Assembly: GCA_905220665.1 (NCBI GenBank)
Contig: CAJNAR010000146.1
Location: forward strand, 558,001 to 622,000
Direction: 5' to 3'
Length of the DNA: 64,000 nt
From: Albugo candida
Taxonomy: Eukaryota; Oomycota; Peronosporomycetes; Albuginales; Albuginaceae
Every line of letters begins with the position of its first letter. Position 1 is the first letter of the stretch. Positions 1-9,034 of the stretch are shown one piece after another. A program made the position numbers and the translations under genes. Below the pieces are notes generated by a model, which made no database searches, was not told the origin of the DNA, and saw only the letters and a program-made list of their open reading frames with translations.

Positions 1-404
1 GTGCTTCGCGGCGAAATGGCGTGATTTTGCTCATGTTGTTTGTCTTTGGAAAAGGGTATCTTCATCGGCAGTATGAAATAATGTATGCAGAATTATGCCA
101 GGTTGAACGTCCCCAGTCGGTTCCCGTAAACAACGACACCGAAAACAGCGAAACAATTGCGTACAACCTATTGCTAACATCGGAATTCTTGATGCTCGTT
201 CCTCGAAAAATGCAATCCTACTATGGCATCGAGGTCAATTCGATTGGGTTCACGGGGTCTTTTTTGGGTCGCACTCGGGAACAGATGGACTTTCTGACAG
301 GAAACACGGGTGGGGTCAGCGGTCCGATGAAATTGTTACAGGAAGTGACATTCCCGCAAAATCATGAGTTGGTTGTTACCGACAGCAATGGAATAGATAA
401 ATAA
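1..404 (+). CDS. ATP adenylyltransferase-like (Ap4A phosphorylase) C-terminal part, 5' truncated by window edge
   Basis: The C-terminal ~110 residues resemble the C-terminal domain of fungal/plant-type ATP adenylyltransferase (APA1/2 family), which phosphorolyses diadenosine tetraphosphate. Visible hallmarks are AYNLLLTSEFLMLVPR followed by a VNSIGFTGSFLGR block, and the terminal leucine/valine-rich helix; stop at 402-404. The catalytic HIT-like histidines lie upstream, outside the window. The frame is open to base 1, but residues before about position 75 look unlike the family. A 3' splice site (CGGCAG) at about 70-75 is plausible, so the true last exon may begin there with YEIMYAEL. Family call is moderately firm; substrate and localisation are inferred. 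Confidence 0.6.
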   Translation, partial: ASRRNGVILLMLFVFGKGYLHRQYEIMYAELCQVERPQSVPVNNDTENSETIAYNLLLTSEFLMLVPRKMQSYYGIEVNSIGFTGSFLGRTREQMDFLTGNTGGVSGPMKLLQEVTFPQNHELVVTDSNGIDK

Positions 405-499
405 TTATATATTGAATTATCGACATTTATCGTCTTCATACAACAAAAGTAAGGCTCTTGGTGTTGAGACTCTTGACTTTCAACACAAATTGTGAATTT

Positions 500-1204
500 C
501 TAATGCTTCTGATCAGCACGAATGCCATTCCCAAATGTCTCAGTGTTGTAATTACGCCAGCCGTGGAGGTTCATTTGCCAGCTTCTCTGCTTAAGTATTG
601 CAGAAAGCGTATTTCCCAAATCCAAGAACTTGAGTATATCCTGTAGAAATAGACATCCCGCCGATAGCTCATTTTCATCCACACGTTGAATTATGGTGAG
701 AAGGATGGTGATGAAATTCTCCGCTTCTGACCTTTGACACGATATATCGGCTTCAGAGAGATTGGTGCGAAAGAATCGATTGCGACTGAATCGCAAACGC
801 TCCAGGAAGACACACATAACATCAAATGTGCATCCAGACGAGCCCTTACAATTGCATGTACTCAACTGCTTGGCCGCGTCAAGGACGTTTGCAGCACTGA
901 AACTTTTCTTCAATCCAAGTTGACCCCGAAGGAGAGATTGCGCGAGCGGTGACTTTGTCGTAGCCGTTAGTCTCGATAAAAGCGACTTGCGTAAGTCTCG
1001 GAATTCTTCAAAAGAACGAGTGACACTTTGGCTTGATTCATGCCCGTTCAGTGGTGACATATCTCGGTACACTTTTGCAAGGTTTTTGGACTGAAGTGTG
1101 ATCACATACGCGAGATTTTTACGCGAGCCATGAATTGATGTGATTTGAGCTCGAAGTTGCTTCAATATTCGCGGGTCTAGCTTTTCTATGGAAGTTTCTG
1201 GCAT
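500..1204 (-). CDS. Hypothetical protein, possibly PX-domain-like, 234 aa
   Basis: Single uninterrupted frame starting at an ATG on the minus strand, with an in-frame stop just upstream. I do not recognise a full-length family. The segment SVTRSFEEFRDLRKSLLSRL resembles the 'RRYSEF..L...L' strand-helix of PX phosphoinositide-binding domains. It is followed by a basic stretch, a Cys-rich CNCKGSSGC segment and a helical region, as in the PX domain of the PX-AGC kinase elsewhere in this window (which carries CEDCECGKQG at the same relative place). No signal peptide or membrane segment. It converges on the adenylyltransferase gene (stops 95 bp apart). Reality of the ORF is likely; the PX assignment is tentative. 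Confidence 0.5.
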   Translation of the reverse strand: MPETSIEKLDPRILKQLRAQITSIHGSRKNLAYVITLQSKNLAKVYRDMSPLNGHESSQSVTRSFEEFRDLRKSLLSRLTATTKSPLAQSLLRGQLGLKKSFSAANVLDAAKQLSTCNCKGSSGCTFDVMCVFLERLRFSRNRFFRTNLSEADISCQRSEAENFITILLTIIQRVDENELSAGCLFLQDILKFLDLGNTLSAILKQRSWQMNLHGWRNYNTETFGNGIRADQKH

Positions 1205-2184
1205 TATGTTTGGCTTGTGCGTTCAGTGAGAATATGGAAGGAATCACCTTGACATTCACTGAAACATGTAGAGGATAGGCAACAGCTCTACCAAAAATTT
1301 CTCAGTAACGCAAGTAACAGTCATCTTTCCTCTTGTTGCATAAAGTGGGATAGAGAAAAATCAGGATGTACTCCACTTAATCACACGCTCTATAATGACT
1401 TGTAAAGTACCAGTTCAAGTCAAAAGTGTGTTCTATACAGCTGGAACCGTGCAATGGAGGAAAACTAGAGCTGTCGCCAGAAGGTAGAAGACAGACGCCG
1501 AACTCTTACTCTCACTTTGAATGAGTTCATTCCGCATCTGTAAAAAGAGTCGGAATATGTTTGACAGATGACTTTGAAGATGCCATCTGATTGTTTTTGG
1601 GTCTTCGATTTCAAGTACAGAGAGATCACCGTAATCAAAGTCGTCAAAAACCGACACTCTTAGTAGATCAGTGGCAAATATAGCTTAATTTAGAGTATTT
1701 ATTTATAATCCTCCGGATGACTGACTATCGATACGCAGTTTGTTACAATTGCAGCAATAAAACCCGTATACAGAGATACTAACTAGCAACAAATCTCAAG
1801 CTGACTAGTTTGACCAAAGACGAAACTTCGGTTGTGACGTCCGCCCGTTTGAAGAGGCGTTTTAATGCATCAAAATGATACGTCACTCTCTTCCGCCAAC
1901 GAATGCAATGACTGGCTTGACTCCTGACAGCTACTTTTAGCTCACTTTCGTGTCACCGCAGTAGAGCGCTCACTCATAAGGAAGGTAGAGAACCAGACAA
2001 ACAGTGTAATGAAATCCGACACAAAGTAGAGCGCTCACTCTACCCACGAATGAGTCGGTAGAAATTGTACATTCTGAAATAGTTAGTAATGTATAGATTT
2101 CTTTGATTTATGTCCACGAAACACGCGGTCGATATTTAGTTACGAAGGTATAGAATCAGCTCAAAAGTGACAATAATAGCAGTG
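1205..2184. other. Divergent intergenic region upstream of QSOX and the PX-like gene
   Basis: No supportable complete gene. A minus-strand open stretch (about 1433-1680) encodes a plausible acidic peptide but has no ATG in a good position. The only clear structure is a perfect 16-bp direct repeat at 1960-1975 and 2025-2040 (separate entry). Confidence 0.5.
1960..2040. repeat. Two perfect 16-bp direct copies with palindromic core upstream of QSOX
   Basis: AGTAGAGCGCTCACTC occurs at 1960-1975 and again at 2025-2040, 65 bp apart start to start. Each copy contains GAGCGCTC, which is its own reverse complement. The copies lie 145-225 bp upstream of the QSOX start codon, so they could be a duplicated regulator-binding site. 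That function is inference; the repeat is directly visible. Confidence 0.7.
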
Positions 2185-3663
2185 ATGCAGCGCTTGTATG
2201 CTCTTTTGACTGTGATCACAATTCATGAAACTTTGGCATTTTTTAAGGATTCCCCGTACGTACGTACCCTGGATAATACAACCTATGACACTCTTGTACG
2301 GCAAACATCCACCGTCTGGCTTGTCGACTTTTACGCTCCGTGGTGTCCGCACTGCAGCCATTTCGCACCGCAATATGAAAGAATAGCAAGGGCGCTTGCG
2401 TCATCTAATATTAAAATCGGAGCCGTGGATTGCGTCGAGACAAGTTCAGTTTGTGATGATGAAAAAGTTGAGATGTATCCGTCGATTCGGCTGCTTCAGA
2501 TTCCATCGGACAATAACAAAACATTAATATTTGATAATCGTCGCTTTACAGTTTCACGTGATATTATTGACTGGGTAGTAGAACAGTGCGTGAAAGCCGG
2601 AATCGATACCGGCGCGATCGATTACGAGGTTCCAAGCGAGGATTTGGCCGATAATGAAGCGAAGGCTATGAACCAGAACGCTATCGCCCCGCTGAATGAT
2701 TCCATCCAGCTAAAATATGCACGGCTGTGTGAAGCTGGGGCTACAGCTTTATATACCTTGGAATCCTCAATTTTTTTGGGCACATCCTCTCTAAGCAGTC
2801 AACGATATGATGCGGCAATTCTGTGGATGGAAGCACTGGCTGCATCATTTCCACTTGCGCAGAATCGAGAGGCGTTTGGCAAACTCTTGCTGCAATTTAG
2901 AAAAGAAGAAAGTTGGGTGAAAAAAGAGTGGCGCAAAGTTTTTTTCACATGGAGAGCTGAAGTCAAATCCACAATGTTCCCACTGTGTATGTTCGAAATA
3001 GTCAAACAAGGCACTAAAGACGATGGCTCAGCAATGATGCAAGAGAAATCGGAAGGAAGGGAATGGCGTAATTGCCGCACATACACCTGTGGTTTATGGA
3101 CTTTATTTCACAGTATGACGGTGAACGTTCTGTACAAAGGCTGCAACTTACGTCCATCACAAGTCGCGATAGCTATACGCTCATTTGTCGAGCATTTCTT
3201 TGGCTGTGAAGAGTGTGCTGACCACTTCCTTGAAGCGAATCCGCCCGATGTTATGTCGACTTTGCAAGATATGGATCATGATGGTGGAGCAGCTTCGATT
3301 CTTTGGCTGTGGGAAATGCACAACGCGGTGAATGACCGTACAGAGAAGGCCTTATGGCCTACGAGCAGAGTCTGTAAGACTTGTTATTTTGGGAAAGAAG
3401 AGGAGATTGAAGTCAACAGGACTAGACTAGTATCGTACATGATCGCATCGTATCAGCAATCAGAAGACGATGTGTGGTCACTACGATACAACGTGGAGGG
3501 TATCGGTGAAGCGATTCGCGGCTCGATTAGCAAACAAGTCAAACACTACTTGCTTCTTATCTCAGCTTTGATGTTCTCAGGTTGGATTGTCTACCTTCTG
3601 GTTCGTCCTCGACGACGCTCTGGGTACCATTTCCTCAAGGCACATCGAGCACACATTGCCTGA
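2185..3663 (+). CDS. QSOX: Quiescin sulfhydryl oxidase (QSOX)
   Basis: Secretory-pathway FAD enzyme that makes disulfides in client proteins and reduces O2 to H2O2. From the first ATG (2185; the open frame begins earlier only at a GTG) it is 492 residues without introns. It has an N-terminal hydrophobic signal peptide, then a thioredoxin domain with active site APWCPHC (Cys54/Cys57). Next come a helical linker and an Erv/ALR flavin domain with TCGLWTLFH and the FFGCEEC motif (Cys341/Cys344), followed by LWLWEMHNAVN (FAD-binding HN) and a C-terminal CKTC pair. A transmembrane helix near residues 452-474, followed by an Arg-rich tail, predicts a type I Golgi/ER membrane protein. All redox CxxC pairs are present. 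A duplicated palindromic repeat lies upstream. Confidence 0.95.
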   Translation: MQRLYALLTVITIHETLAFFKDSPYVRTLDNTTYDTLVRQTSTVWLVDFYAPWCPHCSHFAPQYERIARALASSNIKIGAVDCVETSSVCDDEKVEMYPSIRLLQIPSDNNKTLIFDNRRFTVSRDIIDWVVEQCVKAGIDTGAIDYEVPSEDLADNEAKAMNQNAIAPLNDSIQLKYARLCEAGATALYTLESSIFLGTSSLSSQRYDAAILWMEALAASFPLAQNREAFGKLLLQFRKEESWVKKEWRKVFFTWRAEVKSTMFPLCMFEIVKQGTKDDGSAMMQEKSEGREWRNCRTYTCGLWTLFHSMTVNVLYKGCNLRPSQVAIAIRSFVEHFFGCEECADHFLEANPPDVMSTLQDMDHDGGAASILWLWEMHNAVNDRTEKALWPTSRVCKTCYFGKEEEIEVNRTRLVSYMIASYQQSEDDVWSLRYNVEGIGEAIRGSISKQVKHYLLLISALMFSGWIVYLLVRPRRRSGYHFLKAHRAHIA

Positions 3664-3876
3664 TCGTAGGAATCGAAAGTAAAATTACAAGTACTTTAAC
3701 AATATCTAAAATCGATTCAAAGTGCAGAAATCAGCTTTAACAGTCTATAAGCAGCTCTAATGTACCAAACCAGCCGGGAGAGATCTCATTTTGGCGACTC
3801 GAGGCTCAGTTAAAGCGTTGATGATAACGATATTGATTTCTGATTGACTCTATCATGGTATATGAGGCTGATACCT

Positions 3877-6771
3877 TCAGTGACCAGCTTTTCGTCTGTG
3901 CTGCTCTGTTCGAGTAGCAGGTCGTCTCATGCGGCCAATGGCGTCCGGAGAAGCCTGTTCCACTTTTGCTCGATTCTCTGTCAAATATGGACTCTCCCAC
4001 CGCGATTCACCAGTGATTCCATGCACATAGTAAGAATGGCCTTCCGAGGTGTAGCAGGTCTGCCAAATATCTCTCGACTGGGCTTTATGAGCGACTGAAG
4101 ACTGCCGTCCATGGGATCGAATTGCCCTTAATGGAATCGGGTGGATGGCGGAAATGCGTTCGCAATCTGCTCGAATGATTCTTTCGCTCTGACTTCCAAT
4201 TGTCGATACTTCTCTATGCTCCTGACTAGAATACTCTCTGGCAGTGAGCCAAGGCTGGTGGATATGCTGTCTAGCTAATTTGTTACGCAGTGATGGATTC
4301 TCCGCAAGAGCTCTTCGAACTTGATTCCTTGGCGACATTGGCTGCGCGTTCGAAAATAACTGCGCTTCAGTTCGAATATGACAGCTTCTAGAACCTGTCC
4401 ACGTGCGGGGCTGCGCTTCCCGAGTCGTTCTATCCGAGTGCACTTTTGTGTGGTATTTGGCGATAAAATTTGCGCATTTAATATGATTCTGACCGAGTGC
4501 GAGTTCGTATGGAGTTTTATGCGCGTGATTGAAGGCTGTGACGTCGGCAGCACTCTGCAAAAGAAGTTTGACGAGTCTAGAGTACCCCAAGCGTGCTGCG
4601 TCATGCAAAGGAGTGTTCCCTGTCAAAGTATCTGGTTCATTGATAATTGCATCGCTTCCTACATCGATAAGATATGCGATACACTCGCAATGATTTCCAA
4701 AGACTGCACAATGTATCGGAGTCCGTCCATTGACATCCAAAACAGCAAAATCCGCGCCGTGGTGACACAAAATCTGTATGCAATCCAAATCTCCACGACG
4801 AGCTGCAACGTGTAGAGGCGATTCATTATCGGAATTCATGTGATTGACAATCTCTTGATCCATACGTCTTGACGCAGCTGTAGCGAGAACGCGTGAGAGA
4901 CATTGCCCGTGGCCATTTCGGACAGCCAATTGGACTGCTGTGTCACCAAAGTCGGGATGAGGATCATTCTTTGCATGATGCGCCAAACAGACATCAACCA
5001 ACTGAACATCGCCAATTCGACATGCGAGAAGCAGCGGGGTGTCACCATTCTGCTTCTCTACCATTTTATCGATTGGAAATCCACTCTTAAAGACTTGATC
5101 GAGTTGATCCCAGTTATGATTCTTTGCGAGCTGGAGAATGTCAATAGAGCGGTAGCTCGTTGTCGGCAGTTTAGCTATACTGAGGCTCGTTTCCTTGATG
5201 GCAGAATCTGGCATCAAAGCCTGAAGAAAGCCTTTCCTGGTCGGCTTTGGGGTAGGCGGCGACGGTGATTGTGCCTCGCAGTTGGGAGAGATCAAAAGAC
5301 GCAATTGAACGACCCAAGTGTGAGCTTCGTCCTTACTTGATGCTATAAGATCTAAGCTTCTAGAAGACGTGATCACCGAAAAGCAACGATCTTGCTCGAG
5401 CATTGCCATAGTGGCTGCTGCTGCGCCATTCAAAGTGGTCGATAATACCATTGCGGTTTTCGACTGCTTGATAAGTCTCTCAAATGGGGGTGTCTGATGT
5501 CCCAATCGAATCTCTTGTACCTGACTCAGCCTCAGGAAGCGGCTTGGACCGGATCCCTGAGGTCCAGCCCACGAAATCAAGGCTTCTTTATACTTTGCAT
5601 TGAATTCTTCGACCATTATCCATTGGCGCTTAGGCACACTGAAAGAAGCAGAAGAAGAGCTTGAAGAAGAGCCCAGCATCTTCACAAACCGTTGGTGATA
5701 TGCAACTTTATAGAAAAGGGATCCACGTGACAGTACCACAGGAACGCGCGATGCACTCGATTCCAACAAAGGTTCAACTTTGGGTACTTTGACTGATAAT
5801 AAAGTGGAATCTTGTGGAGAGGTATTGACAATCTTTAGTCGCAATCGAACACGTCCTGATTCTTTGTCTGGTGATAAATCACTGGATGGCGCATACACTG
5901 AATACCAATCTTCGAGCACCTCGCTACTTGTGCATTGAAGGGGAATATGAGTCTCACCGACGAGACTTTTATTACTCGTTTTGACAGCTATGTGCAAGGA
6001 CTGTTCTTCCTTGGACTCTATCGAAACAGAGAACTGCTCGTTCCATATTGCTTCACTGCCTCCTTTCTTATGCGTTTCTGTATGGTTTTGTAGTGCCAGC
6101 GTGTTGAACGCACACGAAGTGGTCTTTTTAATAAGATGACTGGCGTCACAAATCCGTAGTTCTAAATAATTCGATTGCGTTCCAAATTTATCGATTTTCG
6201 ACAAATTTACAGCTTTCAAGACATCCACAGATAACATCAAACTCTTTTCTCCATGACTTGCGTTATATTGTCCCAATTCTCGTGTTTTTCCTATAAGCAC
6301 GGGAATGTCTCGTGGTTGGCCATCAATCGGTGCTGAAGTTCCTGGCTCATGAATAACGACCTCAGGAATGAGTGAAAGGCTTGACGTTCCCGTGTTCACT
6401 GTGTTATTTCGGGTCGTTTGGTGCGGTAAAGTCGTTCTCCATGGCTCATGTCTTTCCAACGCGTTTTCTTCCAAATCAGCAGAAACCACAGGCACTGTGA
6501 GATATTTCGTTTGTAGGGATGACGAAAGCCCTTTGAACATTTGCAGAATCGATTTCGAATGCGCTGGCGCTGTCGACGGAATGCACGACTTCTTGACAAT
6601 TTGATACCTCGAATCGAGCCATGTACCCTCAGAATCGCTTTGGTCGTTTGTGATGATATCGGTGCTATACGGTGGATACACTCGACGTACAGAAGCGATT
6701 GTACTCGTCCGAGTGTCTGTGGGTGAGTGCGATCCATCCGGACTCGCTGAGAGCTTGTGAGTAGCACTCAT
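3877..6771 (-). CDS. C2-PH-ankyrin-WW multidomain protein, 964 aa
   Basis: Uninterrupted ORF from an ATG at 6771. Domains in order: a Ser/Thr-rich N-terminus; a C2-like domain about residues 175-315 (LMLSVDVLKAVNLSKIDKFG then a WNEQFSVSI strand); a PH-like domain about 350-500 (RGSLFYKVAYHQRF to AHTWVVQLRLLI) with a poly-Ser insertion. Then at least five ankyrin repeats about 560-790 (GDTPLLLACRIGDVQLVDVC, ESPLHVAARRGDLDCIQILC, GNTPLHDAARLGYSRLVKLL), and a C-terminal WW domain (WQTCYTSEGHSYYVHG...SRWESP). A membrane-recruited scaffold that binds proline-rich partners is the natural inference; the partner is unknown. Some acidic residues expected for calcium binding in C2 are not obvious. Tandem with the ADP/ATP carrier. 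Confidence 0.85.
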   Translation of the reverse strand: MSATHKLSASPDGSHSPTDTRTSTIASVRRVYPPYSTDIITNDQSDSEGTWLDSRYQIVKKSCIPSTAPAHSKSILQMFKGLSSSLQTKYLTVPVVSADLEENALERHEPWRTTLPHQTTRNNTVNTGTSSLSLIPEVVIHEPGTSAPIDGQPRDIPVLIGKTRELGQYNASHGEKSLMLSVDVLKAVNLSKIDKFGTQSNYLELRICDASHLIKKTTSCAFNTLALQNHTETHKKGGSEAIWNEQFSVSIESKEEQSLHIAVKTSNKSLVGETHIPLQCTSSEVLEDWYSVYAPSSDLSPDKESGRVRLRLKIVNTSPQDSTLLSVKVPKVEPLLESSASRVPVVLSRGSLFYKVAYHQRFVKMLGSSSSSSSASFSVPKRQWIMVEEFNAKYKEALISWAGPQGSGPSRFLRLSQVQEIRLGHQTPPFERLIKQSKTAMVLSTTLNGAAAATMAMLEQDRCFSVITSSRSLDLIASSKDEAHTWVVQLRLLISPNCEAQSPSPPTPKPTRKGFLQALMPDSAIKETSLSIAKLPTTSYRSIDILQLAKNHNWDQLDQVFKSGFPIDKMVEKQNGDTPLLLACRIGDVQLVDVCLAHHAKNDPHPDFGDTAVQLAVRNGHGQCLSRVLATAASRRMDQEIVNHMNSDNESPLHVAARRGDLDCIQILCHHGADFAVLDVNGRTPIHCAVFGNHCECIAYLIDVGSDAIINEPDTLTGNTPLHDAARLGYSRLVKLLLQSAADVTAFNHAHKTPYELALGQNHIKCANFIAKYHTKVHSDRTTREAQPRTWTGSRSCHIRTEAQLFSNAQPMSPRNQVRRALAENPSLRNKLARQHIHQPWLTAREYSSQEHREVSTIGSQSERIIRADCERISAIHPIPLRAIRSHGRQSSVAHKAQSRDIWQTCYTSEGHSYYVHGITGESRWESPYLTENRAKVEQASPDAIGRMRRPATRTEQHRRKAGH

Positions 6772-7091
6772 AGGCTCATTTGCATCACAAACCTATGGAG
6801 CTATTTCAAGGCATCTATTAATATTCGACTTGCTACAGAAGCACAGGAATGCAGTCGCTTGCATGCGTAAGGAACGAGAGGTACGGATAATTGGTGAATG
6901 TGATTGCATTAAGAAGACTTCTATAAGGCAAAGGAAAAAAAGCTAAAAAAATGCGACAGTATAAAGGCACAAATGCACGTCAATAGCGTCTTTATTGCAC
7001 ACGCAACTTCTAAGCTCTCCATTTCCTCCGATTCTTTCTTCGAATACTTCCCTCTTTCTTTCATTCGAAAAAAACACACTCATTAAAGCAG
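6772..7091. other. Intergenic: carrier 3' flank / ankyrin-gene promoter
   Basis: 320 bp between two minus-strand genes. Contains a pyrimidine-rich, A-tract-containing stretch just downstream of the carrier stop. No ORF or RNA gene is supportable. Confidence 0.5.
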
Positions 7092-8051
7092 TTATTCGCT
7101 TGAAGAAGAGGTGGCGTCAGGGTTCATGTACTTCTTGATAACGTCATATCCGACAAGCAGGAAGGATCCACCCATTCCACGAATAACGTTGGAGAGAGCG
7201 CCTTTGAAAAATGCGGAGCCTCCTTCTGCTTTGAAAATCTTGACAGCACAGTCAAGAGTGCTAGTGTACAGCACATCCGCACGACCTGCTTGCATCATCA
7301 TACGACGACGGACAGTGTCCATAGGGTAGGAGACGATACCAGCAGCGGTTGTGACAAGCTGAGCAACGAGCCATTTCTGCCACACTGGGGCATTGATTGG
7401 GTCGCTCAGCACGATGTCACGCAATGTATCGTACCCGCCAAAGAAAGCAGCACGGTAGACAATGATACCACCCACAGACACTCCAAATCCTTGGTACAAA
7501 CCACGGAAACCATCTGACTTGTAAATGGTGGAGATACAATTTCCTAGACCCGTGTAAATACGGGATTTTCCTTTTCCGACATCAGCAGCCAGACGAGTTC
7601 GGGCAAAGTCCAATGGGTACACAAATAGAAGGGATGTCGCTCCTGCAGCTCCACCGGATGCCAAATTTCCGGCAAAAAAACGCCAAAATTGGTCTTTCTT
7701 CACTCCATCCAGAAAAAGCTTTTTGTATTTGTCCTTGAAGGCAAAGTTCAGAGCCTGAGTTGGGAAATATCGAATGACATTTGCCAAATTTCCACGCCAG
7801 AATGAAAGAAGTCCTTGTTCTTTGGTAATACGAACGAAGCAATCGACAATGCCTTTGTATTGATTCTCTTTTTTGATTTGTGTGGAAGCGGCTTGCACTT
7901 GCAAAAGAAGTTTTACACGTTCGATGGGGGCAACTGCTGTTTTGGAGATCCCTCCAGCAACTCCGCCGGCAGCCAAATCGGCAAAGAAGGAGAATACTTC
8001 ACTTTTCTTCTCGGAAGTGGCAAGAGGTTTGTATTGCATAAGAGTGCTCAT
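7092..8051 (-). CDS. AAC: Mitochondrial ADP/ATP carrier
   Basis: Exchanges cytosolic ADP for matrix ATP across the inner mitochondrial membrane. The 319-residue protein shows the three-fold carrier repeat, with signatures [28 protein letters not shown] and [18 protein letters not shown] is the diagnostic motif that separates ADP/ATP carriers from other SLC25 members. Each repeat ends in the expected acidic/aromatic motif (YKGIVDC, YTGLGNC, YTSTLDC). Length matches the family (about 300-320). No introns and no cleavable presequence, as usual. The upstream 422 bp is shared divergently with TRAPPC4. Confidence 0.98.
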   Translation of the reverse strand: MSTLMQYKPLATSEKKSEVFSFFADLAAGGVAGGISKTAVAPIERVKLLLQVQAASTQIKKENQYKGIVDCFVRITKEQGLLSFWRGNLANVIRYFPTQALNFAFKDKYKKLFLDGVKKDQFWRFFAGNLASGGAAGATSLLFVYPLDFARTRLAADVGKGKSRIYTGLGNCISTIYKSDGFRGLYQGFGVSVGGIIVYRAAFFGGYDTLRDIVLSDPINAPVWQKWLVAQLVTTAAGIVSYPMDTVRRRMMMQAGRADVLYTSTLDCAVKIFKAEGGSAFFKGALSNVIRGMGGSFLLVGYDVIKKYMNPDATSSSSE

Positions 8052-8473
8052 GTCAACTTGGTTTTCGATGAATGGAGAGATGACTTGTGGTGAAGGAAGA
8101 AAAAGATTGAATGTTTCGATAGCAGTGTCAAAAGTGTGTGGTGGTTATGCATTTCCCTCCCCTCACCTTGTGATTGGATAATAAGTGAAACAGATGTAGA
8201 AACGGCATCTATGTTAGCTTGTGATTGGCCTCAAAAAAAGTGATGTAACGATTATTCCAAAGACAGCCAATAATTAAAGTGTGTTGTTGAACGGCTTCCA
8301 CGCGGCTGACTCTTCGAGCGGTGGTAGGCGGACTAAAAAAAGAGGCGCGATCATAAATATGTCGTACACTCGAGCAGATCGATCTAGCGTAGCGCTTCGA
8401 TGATTACTACTCGGAGTAGGTGTACCGTGGGTTCCAAATACTATGCCTCGTCGAACATACTCGACTATTAGTC
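8052..8473. promoter_or_regulatory. Bidirectional promoter region, ADP/ATP carrier (-) and TRAPPC4 (+)
   Basis: 422 bp separate two divergent start codons. On the minus strand, 17-34 bp upstream of the carrier ATG (8068-8085), lies a TCATCTCTCCATTC-type sequence, loosely resembling the oomycete initiator/flanking promoter element (TCA + pyrimidines followed by an ATT core). The match is imperfect and by eye only. No other gene is seen here. Confidence 0.35.
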
Positions 8474-9017
8474 ATGTTGCACGCACTTTATATCATCAAT
8501 AAATCCGGCGGCTTGATTTATCAGCAAGATCTAAGTCCTGCTGCTCCTAAGTTATCATCAAATGACCATTTGCGTCTCGGATCGACTTTCCACAGCATGC
8601 ACGCTATTGCAGCACTGGTAATCCCTGATTAGTACCAGCCATCATGTACATTTACTAAATGGGATATAGGCGGCACCAGTTGTATCTGGTGGAATTAATA
8701 GCTTGGAGACCGATACATTTCGATTACAGTGCTTCCAAACACTCACCGGAATCAAATTTTTCATCACCGCGCAGTTGGGAACTCCCGATTTAGATAACGC
8801 ACTTAAGACTATATATGAGCTTTACGTTGATTATGTACTCAAGGTACGTCCAACACGCCACCATCCCATCATAATGAAATGATGTGAGCTTTTACAGAAT
8901 CCGTTCTACGAACTGGAAATGCCCATACGATGCATTTTATTCAACACTGGACTGAAATCCTTTGTCGAAAAGTTCAACAGTGATACCAGTCGACGTCGTC
9001 CACTAATTTCAGAGTAA
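8474..9017 (+). CDS. TRAPPC4: TRAPP complex subunit 4 (Trs23/synbindin), three exons
   Basis: Core longin-fold subunit of the TRAPP tethering/Rab-GEF complexes in ER-Golgi transport. Exons 8474-8617, 8670-8843 and 8898-9017 join in phase 0 (introns 52 and 54 nt, GT-AG) to give 145 residues. Family hallmarks cross the junctions: LYIINKSGGLIYQQD, TFHSMHAIAAL, LETDTFRLQCFQTLTGIKFF, and the almost universal LKNPFYELEMPIRC, which is created by splicing exon 2 to exon 3. It lacks the PDZ-like insertion of animal TRAPPC4 and so resembles the short plant form. The terminal TAA lies inside a GTAAGT, so an alternative 3' splice cannot be excluded. Its stop is 17 bp from the stop of the convergent kelch-MORN gene. 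Confidence 0.93.
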
Positions 9018-9034
9018 GTGGGATGTATCAACCT

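Noticed and set aside
1433..1680. Minus-strand open stretch with an acidic peptide (FDDFDYGDLSVLEIED) and a hydrophobic end
   Set aside because: Only a GTG start, no clear upstream exon, no family; might be an exon of an unseen gene but cannot be supported.
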